From: an uncultured Bacteroidales bacterium
Lineage (GTDB): Bacteria > Bacteroidota > Bacteroidia > Bacteroidales > CAIXZF01
DNA: 64,000 nucleotides
Assembly: GCA_903923925.1 (NCBI GenBank)
Contig: CAIXZF010000081.1
Coordinates: 36,446 to 100,445 of the forward strand
Direction: 5' to 3'
How positions within the stretch are numbered: the stretch's first letter is position 1; each line of letters opens with the position of its first letter. Made by a program: the position numbers and the translations under genes. The notes beneath the pieces are model-generated. The model did no database searches and had not been told where the DNA came from. It saw only the letters and a list, made by a program, of their open reading frames with translations. Shown one piece after another: positions 7,665 to 16,958 of this stretch.

Positions 7665-9281
7665 TTACAATGCCACCGTCTTGATTTTAATTTCATTCTT
7701 TTTGCGCTTTGTGGCAGTTTGGATGCACTCTCTGCGAGGTATTATAACACTAACACCTTCATATTCAAGTTCTCTTTTCATAATAGCCATGTTTTCCTCA
7801 TGGAATTTCGGGGAAGGATTAAGGACTATAATATGGCTTCTGTCAACACCAAGACCTTCTACAATAGACTCAATACGACCAAAAGCTGCACTTGGCTGGC
7901 CACCTGTCATAGCTGTTGTTGAATTATCAAGGATGATAAGCTTCACATTTGATTCATCGTTTACAACATCGAGCAGGCCTGTCATTCCTGAATGGGTAAA
8001 TGTTGAATCCCCGATTACAGCAACAGACGGACTAAAGCCAACATCAGCGGCTCCTTTGGCCATCGTTATCGATGCGCCCATATCAACACAGGTATTAATG
8101 GCATCAAAAGGCTCCAGCGCACCTAAGGTATAACATCCGATATCCGAAAACACTCTTCCTTTTGTATAGAGTGCAAGTGCTTCATTAAGTGCATTGTATG
8201 TATAAATATGAGGACAACCACCACACAAAGAAGGAGGTCTGTTTGCAACAACTTTTGGAATATCGCTTCCCGGAGTCAATGGGAATCCCAACGCAAGACC
8301 AACAATGCCAGGGTTAAGTTCTCCATCTCTCGGAATAGACCCGTCCAAACGGCCATGAACAGGCTTTCCAGTATCGAGATAGCCTTTAATCATCTCTTCT
8401 ATCATTGGATATCCATCTTCGAGCACAAGAATCTCATCACAGCTTTGGTAAAGCTTTTTAATCATCTCCTTTGGCATTGGATACTGACCAAGTTTAACAA
8501 CAGGAAAAGGAACAATCCCATTCTGATAATTCTCCAGCAGGTAATTATAGGCAATTCCGCAGGCAATTACGCCAAGGCTTTTATCAGCAGCATCAATGTA
8601 TTGATTAAACCCGGTATTTTCGGATTCAGTAACAAAATGCTCACTGTTTTTTAATAGATCTTTGTATTGCCGCCTGGCATTAGCAGGCAAAAGAATAAAC
8701 TGTCGTGGATTTGCGGGTAGTTTATGCGGATTCTGAATCCTTGAAGTTCTGCGCAAAACACCAGAGCGTGAATGAGCAAGCCTTGTTGTTAAGCGGATCA
8801 TTACAGGCACATGATATTTTTCAGAATAGTCGAAAGCATAATGTGTCATATCATAAGCTTCCTGTTGATTACTTGGCTCGAGAATAGGGATTAGGGCAAA
8901 TTTTCCATAAAAACGGGAATCCTGCTCATTCTGTGATGAATGCATTGAAGGATCATCAGCAGCTACTATTATTAAACCACCATTTGCACCAGTAATAGCA
9001 GAGTTCATAAAAGGATCGGCTGCAACATTAAGTCCCACATGTTTCATGGCAGTCATAGCACGTTTACCAGTATAAGAAACTCCCAGGGCAGCTTCCATTG
9101 CAGTTTTTTCATTGGAAACCCATGAGCTATAGATTCCAAGTTCTGTAGCTTCCTTTGAATTTTGAATATATTCATTAATTTCTGTAGACGGAGTTCCTGG
9201 ATAAGCATACATTGCTGACAATCCAGCATCTATAGCTGCCTGCGCAATTGCCTCATCTCCAAGTAATAACAGTTTTTGCAT
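7665..9281 (-). CDS. iorA: indolepyruvate:ferredoxin oxidoreductase, alpha subunit, without ferredoxin domain
   Basis: Thiamine-diphosphate subunit of the aryl-pyruvate oxidoreductase. From the ATG at 9281 it has 538 residues; a TTG 33 bases upstream is possible but less conserved. The pyrimidine-binding half opens with LLLGDEAIAQAAIDAGL and AYPGTPSTEI. The diphosphate-binding half carries RPPSLCGGCPH, DIGCYTLG and the GDSTFTHSG...DN block. Classical IorA continues into a C-terminal two-cluster ferredoxin domain. This one ends about 20 residues after PRREC with a basic tail and no CxxCxxC motif, so the electron-transfer clusters must be elsewhere. A well-formed promoter precedes it at 9311-9341, and iorB follows. 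Confidence 0.9.
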   Translation of the reverse strand: MQKLLLLGDEAIAQAAIDAGLSAMYAYPGTPSTEINEYIQNSKEATELGIYSSWVSNEKTAMEAALGVSYTGKRAMTAMKHVGLNVAADPFMNSAITGANGGLIIVAADDPSMHSSQNEQDSRFYGKFALIPILEPSNQQEAYDMTHYAFDYSEKYHVPVMIRLTTRLAHSRSGVLRRTSRIQNPHKLPANPRQFILLPANARRQYKDLLKNSEHFVTESENTGFNQYIDAADKSLGVIACGIAYNYLLENYQNGIVPFPVVKLGQYPMPKEMIKKLYQSCDEILVLEDGYPMIEEMIKGYLDTGKPVHGRLDGSIPRDGELNPGIVGLALGFPLTPGSDIPKVVANRPPSLCGGCPHIYTYNALNEALALYTKGRVFSDIGCYTLGALEPFDAINTCVDMGASITMAKGAADVGFSPSVAVIGDSTFTHSGMTGLLDVVNDESNVKLIILDNSTTAMTGGQPSAAFGRIESIVEGLGVDRSHIIVLNPSPKFHEENMAIMKRELEYEGVSVIIPRRECIQTATKRKKNEIKIKTVAL

Positions 9282-9310
9282 GATGTAATATAGTTGTTGT
9301 TTTTGAATTA

Positions 9311-9341
9311 ACAAAGCTACTCCGAAATCCTGTAACTACAA
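9311..9341 (-). promoter_or_regulatory. Bacteroidota promoter of iorAB
   Basis: On the minus strand TTTG (9341-9338) is followed, after exactly 19 bases, by TAGCTTTG (9318-9311). Both boxes and the spacing fit the Bacteroidota sigma-ABfr consensus TTTG-N19-TAnnTTTG. The predicted transcription start near 9304 leaves a leader of about 23 bases before the iorA ATG at 9281. Confidence 0.7.
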
Positions 9342-9411
9342 AGGAATTCCAGCAAGCAGTCAGAAATATTCTTAAGTTGCATAGGATGAATTCCACTTTA
9401 AGATATTCTAG

Positions 9412-9657
9412 TTGCGCCTTCTTTGCGTGGTTGGTGGCACCACATACACTGGCTACTCATGGGGTCCGCAGGGTGACGCCATCCGAGCAGCAAATTATAT
9501 CAGATTAGTTCGCAATGTTAGCAATACTACAGGATTAAATGAAGAATTTGATAGAGGTAAAATCAACATCTATCCAAATCCATTTATCAATAAAAAAAGC
9601 ATAATCGGCGAAACAGCTATGGATAATTATTCATTAAAAAATAAAGTGATCCTTTGA
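9412..9657 (+). pseudogene. relic of a T9SS-secreted DUF1566-like protein
   Basis: An open stretch of 81 codons with no convincing start. The first half (GYSWGPQGDAIRAANYIRLV) looks like the end of a DUF1566/Lcl C-terminal domain, whose members usually finish in a similar VRLVR strand. It continues into KINIYPNPF, the opening of a type IX secretion C-terminal sorting domain. The sorting domain should run another 60-70 residues but loses similarity almost at once and stops. I read it as the tail of a once secreted gene whose front and end are gone; only the motifs are seen, the family assignment is inference. Confidence 0.5.
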
Positions 9658-9713
9658 AACAAGGATTTTGCTCCTTCCGATTAACAATCTCACTTATGAT
9701 AGATTGATGACTG

Positions 9714-9721
9714 TAAATTTG
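9714..9721 (+). promoter_or_regulatory. candidate -7 box for the hybrid kinase
   Basis: TAAATTTG fits TAnnTTTG and lies 15 bases before the chosen ATG at 9737. No TTG is found at the matching -33 distance, so this is only a candidate. Confidence 0.3.
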
Positions 9722-9736
9722 TATATTTACTGTTTA

Positions 9737-12700
9737 ATGGCAAAAGGAATGAAAGATAACGGGAAAACCAAGGGGGCACTTATTCGCCAAAAGGCAGAGG
9801 AGCAACTGAAACTGAACGCTGACAAGTCACCAAACCTCTTCAAAACAGAAGCTGACAGGCTCAAACTGATTCATGAACCACAGGTGCATCAGATAGAGCT
9901 TGAAATGCAGATGGAAGAACTCAATCTGGCAAAACAGCAGGAAGAACTTGCTAAAGAAAAATATACAAACATTTTCGATCATGCGCCATCAGCCTATTTT
10001 ACGCTCACGGCCAGCGGCAATATCACGGATATCAACCTGTCGGGAGCGAAAATGCTTGGCAAAGATCGTAGTATCCTGATTGATACCATTTTTTCACATT
10101 TTATTTCAATCGATTCAAGAGATTCTTTTGCCGATTTTCTTTCAAAAGTATTAAACGGAAAAAGCCCTCAAAACTGCGAGGTGCATTTTTGTACTAAAGA
10201 GGGTATACTTCTTTATTCCCATCTTAGCGGTAGCATAGCCGACGATGGAATTCATTGCCTGATAACTGCAATAGATATTACCGATCGAAAGAACATAGAG
10301 CTGGCACTTCGTAAAGAAGTTGAACGGAATTCCTTGTTGCTCGGCTTATTTACTGATGCGCCAGATCTTAACGATAAAGAACTCTACGATCGCGCACTTG
10401 ATATAGCCGTTAAAATAACTGACAGCAAAATTGGTTTCTTTCACAAAGTAAGCGACAACCAGCAGGAAGCCATACTCACTACCTGGAATGATGAAGCAAA
10501 GAAAAATTGTACCGCTGTTTACGACAATCATTATCCCATTGAATTAGCAGGAAACTGGGCCGATTGTTTAAGACAAAAGAAAGCGGTTATTTACAATGAT
10601 TACCCAGCCTCGCCCAATAAAAAAGGGATGCCCGAAGGTCATGCCATTGTTAGCAGAACCATGATGATCCCGGTAATTCATGAAGAAAAAGCCCGGCTAA
10701 TCTTTGGTGTAGGCAATAAATCATCAGATTACACAGATCTGGATGTATTGCATATGCAAGCTGTAGCCAACGAACTCTATAAAATACTGGGAAAACGCAA
10801 GTTAGAAGAAGACCTTCAGAAAACCAAAGAACGCTTGCATTTTGCCATAGAAGGCAGTAACGATGGCATCTGGGACTGGAATATAATCACAGGTGAAGTC
10901 TTTTTCTCAAACCGATGGAAAGAGATGATAGGCCATGAGTCTGAAGAACTGGATGGAAAACTCAGCGAATGGCAAAACCGGGTTCACCCCGATGACATTG
11001 ATGAGGTTCTGTTAAAACTGCAACAGCATTTTAACAGGGAAACCCCTCAATACATAGCAGAGCATCGCATAAAATGCAAAGATGGCTCATGGAAATGGAT
11101 TGCCGACCGCGGCAAGGTACTTCAATGGACAGCAGAGGGCAAGCCTGCCAGAATGGTTGGCACACATGCCGATATCAGCAGTCGCAAGCACACGGAAGAC
11201 AAATTGAAGGAGAGCGAGTTTCAATACAGAAACCTGGCTGATTCCGGTTCTGCACTGATCTGGACATCAGGTACAGATAAACTGTGTAATTATTTTAACA
11301 GCCCATGGTTGAAATTCACTGGAAGAACTCTGGAACAGGAAATGGGAAACGGCTGGGCAGAAGGAGTTCATCCTGATGATTTCGATAATTGCCTTGAAAC
11401 ATATATATCTGCATTCAATAAGCAATTCCCATTCGAGATGGAATACCGTTTGCGTCATGCAAGTGGAGAATACAGGTGGATATTAGATTTGGGCACACCA
11501 AATTTTAACAGCAAAGGAGAATTCGTCGGTTACATCGGGCATTGTTTCGACATCTCTGAACGCAAAAAGATGGATATTGAACTAAGGATAGCGCTCTCTA
11601 AGTACAAAACATTATTCGATGTTCTTCCTATCGGGATCGCAGTTTCTGACAAGGAAGGCAGGCTGATGGAAGGCAACCTGATGTCAGAGAAGCTGCTCGG
11701 ACTTTCAAATGAAGAAGTAATCAGGCGACAGATCAACGGAGCAGAATGGCAGGTTGTGCGCCCCGACGGCACACCGATGCCTGCCGACGAATTCGCAAGT
11801 GTAAGGGCATTAAAGGAAAACCGCAAGATAGAAAATGTCGAGCTCGGCATTAAAAAAAGCCCTAATGAAACAACATGGCTTATTGTCTCAGCTGCACCAA
11901 TACCAATTGATGGCCAGGGAGTTGTAATTACATATACTGATGTTACTGATCATAAACTCATCGAGGATACGCAGTCGTTCCTGTTGAGCTGTGGTTTGCC
12001 GGGCAGCGGTGAAAAGTTTTTTGAGTCGCTGGCCCGCTACCTTGCTGAAACACTAAACATGGAATATGTCTGCATTGACCGGCTCGAGCCTGATGGACTG
12101 ACCGCACAAACTGTTGCCATATATAATGAAGGCCAGTTTGAAAGTAATGTGCAGTATGCTCTGAAAGATACACCTTGCGGCGAGGTGGTTGACAAGAGAA
12201 TTTGTTGTTACCGGAATGGGGTGCGGCATCTATTCCCTAATGACCTGGCATTGCAGGACCTTAATGCGGAAAGCTATGTTGGCACTACTCTTATTGACTC
12301 AAAAGGACAGGCTATTGGCCTAATTGCCATTATCGGGCATCGGCCACTGCAGGATGAACGAAAGGCGGAAGCCTTGCTGAAACTGATTGCGCAGCGGGCC
12401 GCCGGCGAACTGGAGCGACGTCAGGCTGAAAATGCGCTGAATGAAACGCTGAAGCAATTATTGGAAGCCAAAGTAAAAGCAGAAGAAAGCGAAAGCCGCT
12501 TAAGAAATTACTTCCAGCTTGGTTTATTAGGCATGGCAATAACTTCAATCGATAAACAATGGTTAGAAATTAACGATACTGTTAGCAATTTATTAGGTTA
12601 TTCAAAAGAAGAGCTATCGCAAAAAACATGGGCAGAACTTACTCATCACGATGACATTGAAATAGATTTCTCGTATTTTGACCAGGTTATGAAGGGCGAA

Positions 12701-14002
12701 ATTGACGGATACAAACTTGACAAACGATTTATTCGAAAAAATGGCGAAATAATTTACACGGAATTGGCCGTTCATTGCCACCGCGACGAAAATAAAAAAG
12801 TTAAATATTTTCTCGCTCTTATTAATGATATTACAGACCGGAAAATTACCGAACAACAATTAGTTATAGCCAAAGAAAGAGCCGAAGAAAGCGACCGCCT
12901 CAAATCCGCTTTCCTTGCCAATATGAGCCACGAAATTCGTACGCCCATGAATGGAATTTTAGGATTTTCCGAACTGCTTAAAACACCTGGTCTTACCGGC
13001 GATGAGCAGCAAAAATATATCCGGATAATTGAAAAAAGCGGAACTCGAATGCTCAATATCATCAACGACATAATTGATATCTCGAAAATAGAAGCTGGTT
13101 TGATTAAATTAGAACTAAAAGAAACAAATATCAACGAACAAATTGAATTCATTTATACTTTCTTTAAACCCGAGGTGGAAACCAAAGGAATGAAACTCTC
13201 GTTTAACAACCACTTGACGGCAAAAGAAGCCACCATCAAAACCGACACAGAAAAGCTATATGCCATTCTTTCTAATCTGGTTAAAAATGCCATAAAATAC
13301 ACTAAAGAAGGTGCAATAGAGTTTGGATATTTAAAAAAAGATGAAAACCTTGAGTTTTATGTAAAAGATACTGGTATTGGTATCCAAAAAGACAGGCAGT
13401 CTGCAATATTTGAGCGCTTTATTCAGGCTGATATAGAGGATAGAGATGCCCGCCAAGGTGCAGGTTTAGGTTTATCGATTACAAAATCTTATGTTGAAAT
13501 GTGTGGTGGCAAAATATGGGTTGAAAGTGAAGAAGGACTTGGTTCAACCTTCTACTTCGCCATACCTTACATTACTGAACCGGCAGAAATAATTGTTTTT
13601 CAAGAAGTATTGCCTTTCGAAAAAGGGAACAATAAGCTTTCAAACCTGAGAATTTTAATTGCCGAAGACGATGAAGTATCAGCAGTTTTGCTGGAGTTAG
13701 AATTCAAAGCTATTAGCAAAGAAATTTTAAAAGCCGGCACTGGTTCAGAAGCCGTTGAGATTTGTCGCAATAATCCCAACATAGACCTGATCCTGATGGA
13801 CTCCAGAATGCCCGAAATGAGCGGATATGAAGCAACCCGGCAAATCAGAACATTTAACAAGAATATAATCATTATTGCTCAAACAGCTTATGCTATGGCT
13901 GGCGACCGGGAAAAAGCGCTGCAGGCAGGATGTAATGACTACATCACAAAACCTTTAAATCATAGTTTATTATTGAAGTTGATTCAGAAGTATTTCAAGT
14001 AA
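9737..14002 (+). CDS. hybrid sensor histidine kinase with five PAS and two GAF domains
   Basis: A soluble-looking 1421-residue hybrid kinase with no membrane segment. Approximate order: coiled lead-in (1-70, with HQIELEMQMEEL), PAS 75-183, GAF 198-351, PAS 365-487, PAS 493-608, PAS 621-741, GAF 745-891, PAS 921-1036, HisKA 1051-1118, HATPase 1165-1275 and receiver 1305-1420. The phospho-acceptor histidine is His1065 (NMSHEIRTPMNG); ATP-lid motifs DTGIGI and GAGLGLSI are intact. The receiver aspartate is Asp1355 (LILMDSRMPEMSG). I chose the ATG at 9737 because the open frame upstream shows nothing conserved. It stands 14 bases before a second kinase gene, suggesting co-expression. The signal sensed is unknown. 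Confidence 0.9.
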   Translation: MAKGMKDNGKTKGALIRQKAEEQLKLNADKSPNLFKTEADRLKLIHEPQVHQIELEMQMEELNLAKQQEELAKEKYTNIFDHAPSAYFTLTASGNITDINLSGAKMLGKDRSILIDTIFSHFISIDSRDSFADFLSKVLNGKSPQNCEVHFCTKEGILLYSHLSGSIADDGIHCLITAIDITDRKNIELALRKEVERNSLLLGLFTDAPDLNDKELYDRALDIAVKITDSKIGFFHKVSDNQQEAILTTWNDEAKKNCTAVYDNHYPIELAGNWADCLRQKKAVIYNDYPASPNKKGMPEGHAIVSRTMMIPVIHEEKARLIFGVGNKSSDYTDLDVLHMQAVANELYKILGKRKLEEDLQKTKERLHFAIEGSNDGIWDWNIITGEVFFSNRWKEMIGHESEELDGKLSEWQNRVHPDDIDEVLLKLQQHFNRETPQYIAEHRIKCKDGSWKWIADRGKVLQWTAEGKPARMVGTHADISSRKHTEDKLKESEFQYRNLADSGSALIWTSGTDKLCNYFNSPWLKFTGRTLEQEMGNGWAEGVHPDDFDNCLETYISAFNKQFPFEMEYRLRHASGEYRWILDLGTPNFNSKGEFVGYIGHCFDISERKKMDIELRIALSKYKTLFDVLPIGIAVSDKEGRLMEGNLMSEKLLGLSNEEVIRRQINGAEWQVVRPDGTPMPADEFASVRALKENRKIENVELGIKKSPNETTWLIVSAAPIPIDGQGVVITYTDVTDHKLIEDTQSFLLSCGLPGSGEKFFESLARYLAETLNMEYVCIDRLEPDGLTAQTVAIYNEGQFESNVQYALKDTPCGEVVDKRICCYRNGVRHLFPNDLALQDLNAESYVGTTLIDSKGQAIGLIAIIGHRPLQDERKAEALLKLIAQRAAGELERRQAENALNETLKQLLEAKVKAEESESRLRNYFQLGLLGMAITSIDKQWLEINDTVSNLLGYSKEELSQKTWAELTHHDDIEIDFSYFDQVMKGEIDGYKLDKRFIRKNGEIIYTELAVHCHRDENKKVKYFLALINDITDRKITEQQLVIAKERAEESDRLKSAFLANMSHEIRTPMNGILGFSELLKTPGLTGDEQQKYIRIIEKSGTRMLNIINDIIDISKIEAGLIKLELKETNINEQIEFIYTFFKPEVETKGMKLSFNNHLTAKEATIKTDTEKLYAILSNLVKNAIKYTKEGAIEFGYLKKDENLEFYVKDTGIGIQKDRQSAIFERFIQADIEDRDARQGAGLGLSITKSYVEMCGGKIWVESEEGLGSTFYFAIPYITEPAEIIVFQEVLPFEKGNNKLSNLRILIAEDDEVSAVLLELEFKAISKEILKAGTGSEAVEICRNNPNIDLILMDSRMPEMSGYEATRQIRTFNKNIIIIAQTAYAMAGDREKALQAGCNDYITKPLNHSLLLKLIQKYFK

Positions 14003-14016
14003 TAAAAGCAATTTGT

Positions 14017-15879
14017 ATGAATGATGAAAGTGTAAAAATGCGAACATTCCTGTACTTTATTTTGTTGTCGGCATTTTGGACATTTCTGATTGTAATTCTT
14101 GTAATTGTCAATTACGATCAGGTTTACCAGAATTCTCTTCAAATAGTAAAATCCAGCGCAATCGATGGCTTTAACAAAGATTTAGTATATAGGAGATGGG
14201 CTACTTTTCATGGCGGTGTTTATGTGCCGGTTACTGACAGCACTCCCCCTAATTCGTATCTTTCTAAAATACCTGAACGAGATATTACAACTCCTTCCGG
14301 AAAAAAACTCACCTTAGTCAACCCTGCTTACATGACCCGCCAGGTGCAAGAACTGGGGGCTAAGCAATTTGGATTATTAGGTCATATTACAAGCCTTAAA
14401 CCGCTAAGACCATCCAATGCTGCAGATGATTGGGAAAAGATTGCATTACTAGCATTTGAACATGGTTCCAAAGAGTCGGCAGCCCTGGCAATGCTAAAAG
14501 GAAAGGAGTATTTTCGTTTCATGAAACCACTGATTATTGAGCAGGGATGTTTGAAATGCCACCGCAAGCAAGGTTATAAAATCGGTGATATTCGAGGGGG
14601 GTTAAGTGTTTCAGTTCCCTGGGAACCTGTCAAAAAGCAGTTAAAAACTCACCTGCTTTTTTTATTCTTTACGTATGGCAGTATCTGGATTGTTGGACTT
14701 GCCGGTGCTGGATTTATTATGAAAAGAATTCATAACCATCAGAAGAATCAAACAATGCTGGAGGATACTTTACGTAAAAATGAACAAAAGTACAGGTCAC
14801 TATTTGACAATTTGGCTCAGGGCATAGTACTGCATGATATTATCCTTAATTCATCAGGTGAAGCGATTGATTACAGATTCGTTGAAGCCAATAAAAGTTT
14901 TGAAGAGCTCACTGGTCTGAAACGGGAAGATATCATTGGCAGAACAGTTTTTGAAGTAATGCCGGGAACTGAACAAGTCTGGATTGAGAAATATGGTCAG
15001 GTTGTAGCTACCGGCGTACCCATGCATTATGAAAATTATGCCAGCGAACTCAACAAACATTACGAGGTTGTTGCATACCGGCCGCTGCCAGGGCAGTTTG
15101 CTGTTATTTTTTCAGACGTTACCAGAAGACGTCAAAACGAAGAACAAATCAGACAAAACATCGAAGAGCTTTCAAAACTAAATGCAGAAAAAGACAAATT
15201 CTTTTCCATTATTGCTCACGACCTGCGCAGCCCATTTAATGTACTCCTTGGCTTAACCTTGCTACTGGAAGAGGAGATGAAAACAATGTCACAAGAGGAG
15301 ATTCAAATGATTGCCCTGAAAATCAGGAAATCTGCAACCAGCCTCCATAACTTGCTGGAAAACCTTTTAGAATGGTCGCAATTACAAAGAGACTTTTTTC
15401 CTTTCTCTCCTGAGCCAATATTACTAAAACCAAAAGTTACAATTGAAGCTGCATTGTTAATGGAATCGGCGAATAAAAAAGGAATCGATTTGATCTATGA
15501 TATCCCCGAAGGTTTATTTGTTGTTGCTGATAAATATATGCTGGGGGGAATCCTTCGTAATTTAGCCGGCAACGCGCTTAAATTTACGCATTCTGGAGGA
15601 AAAGTTACAATTGTTGCTAAGCCAATCTCATCCGAATGGGTTGAGATTACAGTTACAGATACTGGCATCGGAATGGACAAAGAAATGGTCGGGAATATTT
15701 TCAAATTGGATAAGGATTCAAAACGCAGAGGAACCAACGATGAGCCCAGCACTGGATTGGGATTGCTCATTTGTAAAGATTTTATCATAAAGCACGGAGG
15801 AAAATTTTGGGTGGAAAGCGAAGAAGAAATTGGTTCAACTTTTTACTTTACCTTGCCTAACAATATTGCAGCAGTATAA
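14017..15879 (+). CDS. membrane sensor histidine kinase with haem-binding DUF3365 sensor and PAS domain
   Basis: A 620-residue kinase. A membrane helix at about 9-31 is followed by a periplasmic domain to about residue 205 that resembles DUF3365 (Tll0287-like). It holds one c-type haem motif, CLKCH at 178-182, followed by the typical GDIRGGLSVSVP. A second helix lies at about 210-233. A PAS domain (258-370), HisKA with His401 (FFSIIAHDLRSPFN) and an HATPase with DTGIGM and GLGLLI complete it. It has no receiver domain. The gene directly follows the hybrid kinase, whose receiver may accept its phosphate. A periplasmic haem sensor suggests redox or gas sensing, which is inference from domain type. 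Confidence 0.85.
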   Translation: MNDESVKMRTFLYFILLSAFWTFLIVILVIVNYDQVYQNSLQIVKSSAIDGFNKDLVYRRWATFHGGVYVPVTDSTPPNSYLSKIPERDITTPSGKKLTLVNPAYMTRQVQELGAKQFGLLGHITSLKPLRPSNAADDWEKIALLAFEHGSKESAALAMLKGKEYFRFMKPLIIEQGCLKCHRKQGYKIGDIRGGLSVSVPWEPVKKQLKTHLLFLFFTYGSIWIVGLAGAGFIMKRIHNHQKNQTMLEDTLRKNEQKYRSLFDNLAQGIVLHDIILNSSGEAIDYRFVEANKSFEELTGLKREDIIGRTVFEVMPGTEQVWIEKYGQVVATGVPMHYENYASELNKHYEVVAYRPLPGQFAVIFSDVTRRRQNEEQIRQNIEELSKLNAEKDKFFSIIAHDLRSPFNVLLGLTLLLEEEMKTMSQEEIQMIALKIRKSATSLHNLLENLLEWSQLQRDFFPFSPEPILLKPKVTIEAALLMESANKKGIDLIYDIPEGLFVVADKYMLGGILRNLAGNALKFTHSGGKVTIVAKPISSEWVEITVTDTGIGMDKEMVGNIFKLDKDSKRRGTNDEPSTGLGLLICKDFIIKHGGKFWVESEEEIGSTFYFTLPNNIAAV

Positions 15880-15954
15880 GAAACCATCATTCGAAAGATT
15901 TATCTCTTGAAAAAGCAAACAATAAGGATTAAAAGCTAAAATCCCCTGAGAAAT

Positions 15955-16647
15955 TTTTATACCAGGAAAGCTGCTTTATTATTGCTCGCAGTGTCAATAA
16001 TGGCCAATGATACAAAATTGAAAGATCTTACAAATCATCAGAATGAGAGCTTTGCTGTCAGTTTTAATTACGGAAACACACAGTACAAGAATATAATCTG
16101 TTCAATCAATACCGATAAAAAGGAGCGGATTATTATTGGTGCCCATTATGATGTATGTGGCGATCAGGACGGAGCAGATGATAATGCAAGCGGTGTTGCT
16201 GGTTTGCTTGAATTGGCAAGACTTTAAAAAAATGAAAAGCTGGATTATAGAATCGATTTTGTTGCATATACTTTAGAAGAACCACCTTTCTATGGGACTG
16301 ACATTATGGGTTCCTATATTCATGCAAAATATATAAATGATAACAAAGTACTGGTCAAAGGGATGATTTGTTTAGAAATGTTAGGTTATTATAGCGATAA
16401 ACCAAATTCACAAAATTATCCGGTACAGTTCTTAAGTTGGTTTTACGGAGATAAAGCTGATTATATTATGCTTGTTCAAAGATATTGGAATGGGAAATTT
16501 GGCTATAGTGCAGTTATGATAACGAATACGTCATTTTATCGTAATAAAAATTATCATGAAAATACAGATAAATTTGAAACTCTGGATGTAAAACGCTTAG
16601 CATTAACTGTTGATGAATTATACCTCACTCTAAAACAATACAAATAG
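15955..16647 (+). pseudogene. disrupted M28-family aminopeptidase
   Basis: Remnant of a zinc peptidase of family M28. The first part carries IIIGAHYDVCGDQDGADDN, with the metal-binding His and Asp. It is cut by an in-frame TAA at 16225-16227; the same frame then continues without shift into VAYTLEEPPFYGTDIMGS (catalytic Glu pair) and MITNTSFYRNKNYHENTDKF (last metal histidine). Between YIMLVQ and YWNGK, about 50-70 residues seem deleted, including the usual S-DH metal ligand. The front is also truncated: there is no signal peptide or clear start. A stop, an internal deletion and a lost front together make function very unlikely. Confidence 0.8.
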
Positions 16648-16659
16648 AATTCACACATA

Positions 16660-16893
16660 TACATATACACCGGATGCCGCATTGGCAACAGCACTTCCTG
16701 GAAACACTGCTGACGCATTCAACCAGGTATGGTTTGATAAACACGTTTTCAAATTTGGCAATGAAGATCAGATTGACATTATGATGAAACTTATACTCAG
16801 ACAAAGACCTTCGCTTTAATTATTACCCTGCTAAATCGATAAACTGGCAAGTTGCTACATTAAGGACCAGTTCGCTTATGATTAAATATTAAT
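16660..16893 (+). pseudogene. short frame-shifted coding remnant, unidentified
   Basis: Two adjoining stretches in different frames look like former coding sequence. The first reads PDAALATALPGNTADAF then VWFDKHVFKFGNEDQ and stops at 16817-16819. The second, shifted by one frame, reads SDKDLRFNYYPAKSINW and stops near 16893. Neither has a start and I do not recognise the family. The stretch lies directly behind the broken peptidase, so the whole 15.9-16.9 kb zone appears to be decaying. Confidence 0.35.
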
Positions 16894-16896
16894 CTG

Positions 16897-16904
16897 TATT
16901 TTTG
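16897..16904 (+). promoter_or_regulatory. candidate -7 box for the GT-C-like gene
   Basis: TATTTTTG fits TAnnTTTG, about 55 bases before the ATG at 16959. No matching -33 box is seen. Confidence 0.3.
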
Positions 16905-16958
16905 ATCTCTGCAACCGTAAACAGCAGCTGCAAGGACAATCAACAAGAAATACTTTTG

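Noticed and set aside
7630..8133. Long open frame on the plus strand (167 codons)
   Set aside because: It lies opposite iorA, which has full family motifs; the frame has no recognisable domain.
16225..16227. In-frame stop in the M28 gene as possible recoding
   Set aside because: The codon is TAA, not TGA or TAG, there is no recoding hairpin evident, and a catalytic segment is deleted as well; pseudogene is simpler.
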